Source of the DNA: Hyphococcus sp.
Lineage (GTDB): Bacteria > Pseudomonadota > Alphaproteobacteria > Caulobacterales > Parvularculaceae
Direction: 5' to 3'
Length of the DNA stretch: 8,605 nt
Assembly: GCA_021604605.1 (NCBI GenBank)
Contig: BQJH01000116.1
Coordinates: forward strand, 1-8,605
Under the pieces are notes generated by a model, which saw only the letters and a program-made list of their open reading frames with translations, did not search any database and was not told the DNA's origin. Position numbers and translations under genes: made by a program. Shown here one piece after another: positions 1-4,617 of the stretch (position 1 is its first letter; each line of letters opens with the position of its first letter).

Positions 1-1
1 C

Positions 2-385
2 GTCTCTGTAACTCGTGACGGCGATAACATTTATCTTAATATGCCGTCCGATATTACGTTTGGCGTCAATCAGTCTGACATTACGCCAGGGTTTTACGAG
101 ACACTTAATTCTGTGGCGCTTGTGTTGAATGAGTTCAATAAAACGACAGTGAGTGTTTATGGTCACGCAGACTCTACGGGGTCCGATGACTATAATATGC
201 AACTGTCACAACGCCGTGCGTTGTCGGTTTCAAACTACCTTGCCTCACAAAGTGTTGCGCCAGGGCGTTTGCAGGCAGTTGGCTTTGGTGAAACCCGTCC
301 GGTGGCGGACAATTCAACAGATGTTGGCCGAGCGGCAAATCGCCGGGTCGAGATTGTGATTGATCCGGTTGAAAGCCAGTTCTAA
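2..385 (+). CDS. OmpA-family C-terminal peptidoglycan-binding domain protein (5' truncated by window)
   Basis: This is the C-terminal part of an outer-membrane protein or lipoprotein of the OmpA/YiaD type, which anchors the outer membrane non-covalently to peptidoglycan. The reading frame is open from base 2, so the ATG at 41 is internal and the true start lies upstream of the window. Visible hallmarks are a strand ending in the DITFGVNQSDI segment, the GHADSTG motif (Asp codon 170-172), and NMQLSQRRA (Arg codon 215-217). The Asp and the Arg are 15 residues apart, as are the two diaminopimelate-binding residues in Acinetobacter OmpA. The domain ends with GFGETRP and the NRRVEI strand, so it is complete at its C-terminus and the protein stops a few residues later. 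The N-terminal part (barrel, lipobox or glycine zipper) is not visible, so the subfamily cannot be named. A strong terminator follows, so this gene ends its transcription unit. Confidence 0.93.
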   Translation, partial: VSVTRDGDNIYLNMPSDITFGVNQSDITPGFYETLNSVALVLNEFNKTTVSVYGHADSTGSDDYNMQLSQRRALSVSNYLASQSVAPGRLQAVGFGETRPVADNSTDVGRAANRRVEIVIDPVESQF

Positions 386-430
386 CCGCTAAGAGCCAAC
401 ACAAGTCTAATTAAGACATTTACCTCTAAG

Positions 431-463
431 AAAACCCGCCTGGTTTTGCCAGGCGGGTTTTTT
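431..463 (+). terminator. Rho-independent terminator after the OmpA-family gene
   Basis: A perfect 9-bp GC-rich stem pairs 435-443 (CCCGCCTGG) with 449-457 (CCAGGCGGG) around a 5-nt loop, and six T residues follow (458-463). The A-tract at 431-434 can extend the stem and gives some bidirectional potential. It lies 46 nt after the stop codon and separates the OmpA gene from the tipF-like operon. The rest of the 386-615 gap shows no gene. A TATGAT hexamer at 535-540 could be a -10 box for the next gene, but I see no matching -35. Confidence 0.92.
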
Positions 464-615
464 ATGATTGGAATGATTCAACTTTTGTTAAGTTCCGTGT
501 CCCGCAACTAGCCGCCCTTTAATCGCTTTTAAACTATGATTGTCTAAATTTGCGCTCACTTTTCAGCGGTGGGCGCCGGAAAGGATAAGGCGTGTAAAAC
601 AAGTAAGGCAAATTC

Positions 616-1713
616 ATGCATTTACGCCAACGGAGTTCTCGATATTGTGCAGCCGTCCTTTTTATGGCCGGCCTCAACGGCATATTCTTGCTGGCGGCAA
701 TTATTTTATCAAAATTCCGTCCCGGATTTGAAATATGGATGGCGAGCGCTTTGGTGGTGTCGTTGATCCTTCATGCTCGCGCGGGGTTTGCCCTTACTAG
801 AGCGCAGCAGGAAATCGAACTTCTATCGCGCCAACTCAACAAGATTTCACTCCACCCCAAGAAACACAAAGCTAAAAAACAAAAGCCTGAGCCTGGATTA
901 AAAATCGAGGAAAGCGATAATCTTGATAAAGATGATAGTGATATGCTCAGCCGGGTGAAGGGCGCGATTGAGAATGATCGGATCGATCTTTACTTGCAGC
1001 CGATTGTGAGTCTGCCCCAGCGCAAGCTGCGTTTTTACGAGGCGTTTTCAAGGTTGCGCAATGATGATAATTCAGTGTTGCGTCCGGTCCATTATCTGGA
1101 AGCGGCAGAGCGCGCCAACAGAATTGGCGTCATAGATAATATGATTTTGTTGCGTTCGGTTCAGGCCTTGCGCAATCTTGGCGCTGAAAGCAAGAATCAC
1201 AGAATTTTCTGCAACATATCGCCGGCAACGATCTATGACGAAGACTTCTTTGCCCGTTTTGCAGACTATCTTGACGCAAATGCTGACATGGCGTCACGGT
1301 TGGTGTTTGAATTTACAGGCCCCGCCGTAGAGATCATGCATGGCCGTATTGAGAAAAATCTCGAAGCCATTGCGGAGCGTGGATACGCGTTTTCCGTCGA
1401 CAATATCCGCCGCCTCGATATGGACTGGGCTGGATTGAAGCAGAAGAATTTCCAGTTTGTGAAAGCGCCGAGCTCAGTACTCATGGGGGCTGCACATGGC
1501 GATGAAAAAGCAAAGTCGCGGATCCAGAATTTCAAGGACCGACTGGGTGATAACGATATCGACTTGATCGTGGAGAAAGTTGAGCGCGAATCGCACATGC
1601 CGGAAATTTTGGCCCTTGGCATCGATTATGGTCAGGGAACACTCTTTGGCTCGCCAGAACCTGCAGCTGATCTCACCGCACCGACGGTTGTGGCGCTCGC
1701 AAAAGCCTCCTGA
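616..1713 (+). CDS. TipF-like membrane-anchored degenerate EAL-domain protein
   Basis: Predicted 365-aa inner-membrane protein. Two hydrophobic helices (about 10-32 and 38-58) are followed by a short amphipathic, possibly coiled-coil stretch (60-77), a Lys-rich then acidic linker (81-110) and a C-terminal EAL domain (about 112-348). Aligned by eye to EAL phosphodiesterases: Glu142 and Arg146 (EAFSR, for EALxR), Asn200, Glu232, Asp262, Lys283, Glu320 and Gln340 are kept. The second Asp of DDFG is Asn263 (DNIR), and the second Glu of the LEITE-type motif is Gly235, so loop 6 is degenerate. This suggests c-di-GMP binding with little or no hydrolysis. Architecture and degeneracy match Caulobacter TipF, a c-di-GMP receptor that helps recruit flagellar parts at the pole. 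Orthology is inferred. The ATG is preceded by AAGG with a 7-nt spacer, and an in-frame stop at 595-597 rules out an earlier start. It probably leads an operon with the HAD gene and ribF. Confidence 0.82.
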   Translation: MHLRQRSSRYCAAVLFMAGLNGIFLLAAIILSKFRPGFEIWMASALVVSLILHARAGFALTRAQQEIELLSRQLNKISLHPKKHKAKKQKPEPGLKIEESDNLDKDDSDMLSRVKGAIENDRIDLYLQPIVSLPQRKLRFYEAFSRLRNDDNSVLRPVHYLEAAERANRIGVIDNMILLRSVQALRNLGAESKNHRIFCNISPATIYDEDFFARFADYLDANADMASRLVFEFTGPAVEIMHGRIEKNLEAIAERGYAFSVDNIRRLDMDWAGLKQKNFQFVKAPSSVLMGAAHGDEKAKSRIQNFKDRLGDNDIDLIVEKVERESHMPEILALGIDYGQGTLFGSPEPAADLTAPTVVALAKAS

Positions 1714-1765
1714 GGCATCAGCCAGTTTATTCTGGCGCCCTGCATTCTTGACCGAGATCGCGCGC

Positions 1766-2635
1766 ATGCTTATCCGCAGGAGGGTGAGCAATTTACAAAC
1801 TATCACTGGCATTGGCCCTCTCTCATCAAACTATGATGCGATGCTTTGCGACGCCTGGGGCGTTATTCATAATGGCGTCGCGTTATTTGACGGCGTTGCC
1901 GATGCGTTAGTTCGGTTTCGTGAAGAATGCGGGCCGGTTATTATCCTGACCAACGCGCCGCGCCCTTCGTCCATCATCCCGGGACAGCTTGATCGCCTTG
2001 GACTGCCGCGTGCGGCCTATGATGCGGTGGTGACCTCAGGCGATGCAACCCGCAATGAAATTATCCGGCGCCTGCCCAAGCCAGCTTACCGGATCGGCCC
2101 GGAAAAAGATGATCCGCTTTTTGAGGGGCTTGATATCGACTTTGTTGAGCTAGAGGGCGCGGGCTTTATCGTCTGCACCGGCCTTGTCGATGACCAGCAT
2201 GAGCAACCGGAAGATTATCACGATGTGCTGCAAGCGGCAGCTGCGCGAAATCTGGAGATGATCTGCGCCAACCCGGATGTTGTCGTCAATTGGGGCGGGC
2301 GGATGATCTGGTGCGCCGGCGCCCTGGCGCAAATATACGAGCGGCTCGGCGGTAAGGTCATTTATGGCGGCAAGCCCCATGATCCGATTTACCGGCTCGC
2401 CTTTGAGGCGGTCAGCGCCGCCAAAGGGCGCGCGGTGGAGAAGTCTCGTATCCTTGCTGTCGGGGATGGTTTGAATACGGATATTCTTGGCGCTAATCAT
2501 GCGGGCATTGATGTGTTGATGGTTGCGGGCGCTCGCGGCGTGAATGAGACTGAGGACGGTGTGCCCGCCGTGGAAGAAAAGTTGCGCGATGCCGGGCTCA
2601 CTACGATTGGCGTTGTCGAGGGGCTGCAATGGTGA
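1766..2635 (+). CDS. HAD superfamily class IIA hydrolase-like protein (TIGR01459 type)
   Basis: Predicted soluble 289-aa protein of the HAD superfamily with a class IIA cap, most like the alphaproteobacterial family TIGR01459, whose substrate is unknown. Motif I is LCDAWGVIHNG with the nucleophile at Asp29. The usual +2 Asp is Trp31, which I recall as typical of this family. Motif II is the Thr of ILTNAPR (Thr62), followed by a cap with the VVTSGDATR segment near 88-96. Motif III is Lys203 in YGGKPHDP, and motif IV is GDGLNTD (Asp234, Asp239). Reading upstream in frame adds residues that overlap the EAL gene and look like noise. I chose ATG 1766. GTG 1784 is an alternative nearer the usual N-terminus, but the AGGAGG at 1778-1783 abuts it with no spacer. 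The gene starts 52 nt after the EAL gene and its last 7 nt overlap ribF, which implies cotranscription and translational coupling. Confidence 0.87.
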   Translation: MLIRRRVSNLQTITGIGPLSSNYDAMLCDAWGVIHNGVALFDGVADALVRFREECGPVIILTNAPRPSSIIPGQLDRLGLPRAAYDAVVTSGDATRNEIIRRLPKPAYRIGPEKDDPLFEGLDIDFVELEGAGFIVCTGLVDDQHEQPEDYHDVLQAAAARNLEMICANPDVVVNWGGRMIWCAGALAQIYERLGGKVIYGGKPHDPIYRLAFEAVSAAKGRAVEKSRILAVGDGLNTDILGANHAGIDVLMVAGARGVNETEDGVPAVEEKLRDAGLTTIGVVEGLQW

Positions 2636-3522
2636 GCAATCCGAAAATATATGCCGCTATCGGTAATTTTGACGGCGTCCATCGCGGACACAGATATCTC
2701 TTGGAAAAAACCGATGCCTTCGCATCGGAAAACAATGCTGAGTTGGGCGTTGTGGTTTTTGACCCACATCCGCGGCGATATTTTGCCCCCGATAGTCCGC
2801 CCTTTTTGTTGACGGGTTCTGATCACCGCGATGATTTGTTGAGAGCGGCAGGCGCCAAACATATTTTTTCATTGCCGTTTGATTCTGGCTTGGCGTCATT
2901 GTCGCCGGAAGAATTTGTGCGTGACGTCTTAAAAGAAAAACTCGAACTGTCGGGTGTTGTGACGGGTGCTGACTTTCGCTTCGGAGCGAAACGGGCAGGC
3001 GACGGCGGGGCCTTAGAAGCGCTCGGCGCTGCAGCTGATCTCAACGTCAAGCTTGTTGATTTGCTTAGTGTGAACGAAGACGCGAAATTCGGGTCGAGCT
3101 CGGTTCGGCAAGCGTTGCGCGGTGGTGATGTAAAATCTGCTGCAGAAATGTTGGGGCGCGCCTGGTCGGTTCGCGGCGTGGTGGTTGAAGGTCAAAAACT
3201 TGGCCGCACGCTGGGCTTTGTAACGGCGAATTTTTCCCTTGGCGAGATCATTGAGCCGCGCAAAGGCGTTTACGCCACAAGGACCCATATTGGCGACACG
3301 GTCTACAAAAGTGTCTCGAATTTTGGCCGTCGCCCGACCGTTGGGTCCGAGGCGCCCTTGCTGGAAACCCATCTTTTTGATTTTTCAGGCGACCTCTACC
3401 GCAAGCCCATCGAGGTCGAATTTGTCGACTTTATAAGGGATGAACAGAAATTTGACGGGTTGGACGCTTTAAAAGCCCAGATCGCCCGTGATTGCGAGAC
3501 GGCCCAATTCGTTCTCAAATAG
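2629..3522 (+). CDS. ribF: Bifunctional riboflavin kinase / FAD synthetase
   Basis: RibF phosphorylates riboflavin to FMN and then adenylylates FMN to FAD in the cytosol. At 297 aa it has the usual bacterial length. The N-terminal FMN adenylyltransferase domain (about 5-165) shows GNFDGVHRGH (12-21, the GxxxxGH nucleotidyltransferase signature), FDPHPRRYF (44-52), TGADFRFG (112-119) and SSSVR (156-160). The C-terminal riboflavin kinase domain (about 180-297) shows GRTLGFVTAN (192-201), GVYA (213-216), NFGRRPTVG (231-239) and LETHLFDF with the expected catalytic Glu246. The kinase PTAN motif reads VTAN here, with Val in place of Pro198, while the Mg/ATP-binding Thr and Asn are kept. The start ATG overlaps the end of the HAD gene by 7 nt and has GAGGGG at 2618-2623 as ribosome binding site, so translation is probably coupled. 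Confidence 0.96.
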   Translation: MVSNPKIYAAIGNFDGVHRGHRYLLEKTDAFASENNAELGVVVFDPHPRRYFAPDSPPFLLTGSDHRDDLLRAAGAKHIFSLPFDSGLASLSPEEFVRDVLKEKLELSGVVTGADFRFGAKRAGDGGALEALGAAADLNVKLVDLLSVNEDAKFGSSSVRQALRGGDVKSAAEMLGRAWSVRGVVVEGQKLGRTLGFVTANFSLGEIIEPRKGVYATRTHIGDTVYKSVSNFGRRPTVGSEAPLLETHLFDFSGDLYRKPIEVEFVDFIRDEQKFDGLDALKAQIARDCETAQFVLK

Positions 3523-3575
3523 AGACTGCTGGCGTAAACTTTGCTCCCTTAATTGTGCCCGGTTTATGGGGCGTG

Positions 3576-3591
3576 ATGGCGTTTCCGCCAT
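3576..3591. other. Short hairpin in the ribF-downstream intergenic region
   Basis: A 6-bp perfect inverted repeat ATGGCG / CGCCAT surrounds a TTTC loop, 54 nt after the ribF stop. It lacks a T-run, so it is not a convincing intrinsic terminator. It could be a weak attenuator, an mRNA 3'-end stabiliser or chance. The rest of the 3523-3688 gap shows no gene and no promoter that I can defend. Confidence 0.3.
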
Positions 3592-3688
3592 ATTCTCGAC
3601 ATAATCTCTGAGAATTCTAGGATTTAACGTCGCAAAGGCCTTCGCTAGCTGATCTTCAGTGTTTTAAGCCATCGATGAGGTTGTGTTT

Positions 3689-4402
3689 ATGATTGCGAAA
3701 TTCTCAAAAAAGAAATTTTCCAAAAAACTGGCCTTCTGTGCTGTTTCCAGCATCGCCATGCTTGGCTTTAACGCCAGCGCGCAAGCCGGCGGCGGGTATT
3801 ATTATGGCGGCGGCTACGGCTATTACGACAATGGTTATTACGATGCGTACAGCTATCATCACCGCTCACGCCGTCACGGTCATCATCACAGTCATGGTGG
3901 AGGAAAAGGCGCGGCGATTGCGCTGGGGATTATCGGCGGCGCCATTCTAATCAACGAGCTGGCCGAAGAGCGCGCCCGGGATCGGGCTTATGAAGACCGT
4001 TATGAGCGTCGCTATGATCGATATTCGCGCCGCGCACAGCCGGTCTACAGCGACCCGATTATCTTTCCCGAAGATGATTATGACGAAGACGCCAAGGCGG
4101 ACCCTCTTGATGACCGCCTCGCTGGTGGTGACCAGGCCCGTGCGGATGATGGCGGTCCGGCGCCGATCCGCTATTCCTATGATCAGGCCTACCGCACCTG
4201 CATGACCCATGCGCGGGCGGCCCTTTCTGATCGCGGGTTTATTCTCGCCGCCCCGGCGCGGCCTGAAACAGCTGAAGAAGTTGGCCGGGCGTGGAAAATG
4301 ACCGCCAATGTCACCGCCCAAAATGACCGCGGTGAAAGCTGGAACCGGGCGATGTACTGCGAGGCGGATGATTCCCGCGTCTACTTGCTGGAGCTTATCT
4401 AG
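3689..4402 (+). CDS. Secreted Gly/Tyr- and His-rich protein with glycine-zipper segment, function unknown
   Basis: Predicted 237-aa exported protein that I do not recognise as a named family. In order: a Sec signal peptide (Lys-rich n-region to residue 13, hydrophobic core 14-27, probable cleavage after AQA at 33); a Gly/Tyr-rich stretch (34-57); a basic His cluster (57-69, HHRSRRHGHHHSH) that could bind metal or anionic surfaces; a Gly-spaced hydrophobic segment (71-88) resembling glycine zippers of envelope proteins; an Arg/Glu/Tyr-rich charged stretch (93-115); an acidic linker (128-155); and a compact C-terminal domain (about 160-237) with only two mature-chain cysteines, Cys171 and Cys224, which could form a disulphide in the periplasm. 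Similar layouts occur in alphaproteobacterial hypothetical proteins. ATG 3689 is preferred over GTG 3683 because GAGG at 3677-3680 sits 8 nt before it. It is flanked by a 166-nt gap and its own terminator, so it is probably monocistronic. Confidence 0.82.
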   Translation: MIAKFSKKKFSKKLAFCAVSSIAMLGFNASAQAGGGYYYGGGYGYYDNGYYDAYSYHHRSRRHGHHHSHGGGKGAAIALGIIGGAILINELAEERARDRAYEDRYERRYDRYSRRAQPVYSDPIIFPEDDYDEDAKADPLDDRLAGGDQARADDGGPAPIRYSYDQAYRTCMTHARAALSDRGFILAAPARPETAEEVGRAWKMTANVTAQNDRGESWNRAMYCEADDSRVYLLELI

Positions 4403-4457
4403 CGCCTGCTGGAAATTCCCCCCAAATTCGTTCGTGACCTCGCGAGATGATCCTGTT

Positions 4458-4485
4458 AAGACCGCCCCATGAGAGGCGGTCTTTT
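4458..4485 (+). terminator. Rho-independent terminator after the Gly/His-rich gene
   Basis: A 9-bp stem pairs AAGACCGCC (4458-4466) with GGCGGTCTT (4475-4483) around an 8-nt loop and continues into TT (4484-4485), giving a four-T tail. It lies 55 nt after the stop codon of the secreted protein gene and isolates that gene from ileS. The A residues at the left base make weak activity on the opposite strand possible. Confidence 0.85.
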
Positions 4486-4549
4486 CATATCCATTGGTCC
4501 TATTCGAATTATCAGCCCGGCCAGGGTGCCGTTGAGCTTCAACTAAAGC

Positions 4550-4579
4550 TTGACAAAGGCGACCGGGACCGGGCCTGAC
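4550..4579 (+). promoter_or_regulatory. Possible promoter for ileS-lspA
   Basis: A perfect TTGACA -35 hexamer is at 4550-4555, 63 nt before the ileS start codon. At 17-18 nt spacing the sequence reads GCCTGA / CCTGAC, a poor -10 box. Alphaproteobacterial sigma-70-type promoters often tolerate this. A promoter is needed somewhere between the terminator at 4458-4485 and 4618, and this is the best candidate seen. No T-box or other leader structure was found. Confidence 0.3.
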
Positions 4580-4617
4580 TGAACCCTCCTGATAACAGCA
4601 AAATAAAGAGATGACCG

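Noticed and set aside
41..43. ATG 41 as the start of the OmpA-family gene
   Set aside because: The frame is open to the window edge and residues encoded before 41 (VTRDGDNIYLN) fit the domain, so the ATG is internal.
1580..1765. N-terminal extension of the HAD gene into the EAL gene
   Set aside because: The extra residues overlap the conserved end of the EAL domain in another frame and look like noise. The family begins just before the LCDAWG motif.
2629..2645. GTGAGCAAT shared by the HAD start (1784-1792) and ribF start (2632-2640)
   Set aside because: A 9-nt match at two gene starts is easily explained by chance, and no third copy or symmetry supports a regulatory element.
3800..3900. Short tandem-like repeats in the Gly/Tyr and His region
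   Set aside because: The similarity comes from low-complexity amino-acid composition (GGC/TAT/CAT codons). No regular repeat unit or spacer pattern is present.
4486..4617. T-box or other tRNA-sensing leader upstream of ileS
   Set aside because: An AGGGTG string occurs near 4523, but there is no Stem I-like structure, no T-box consensus and no terminator/antiterminator pair, and T-boxes are not expected in this class.
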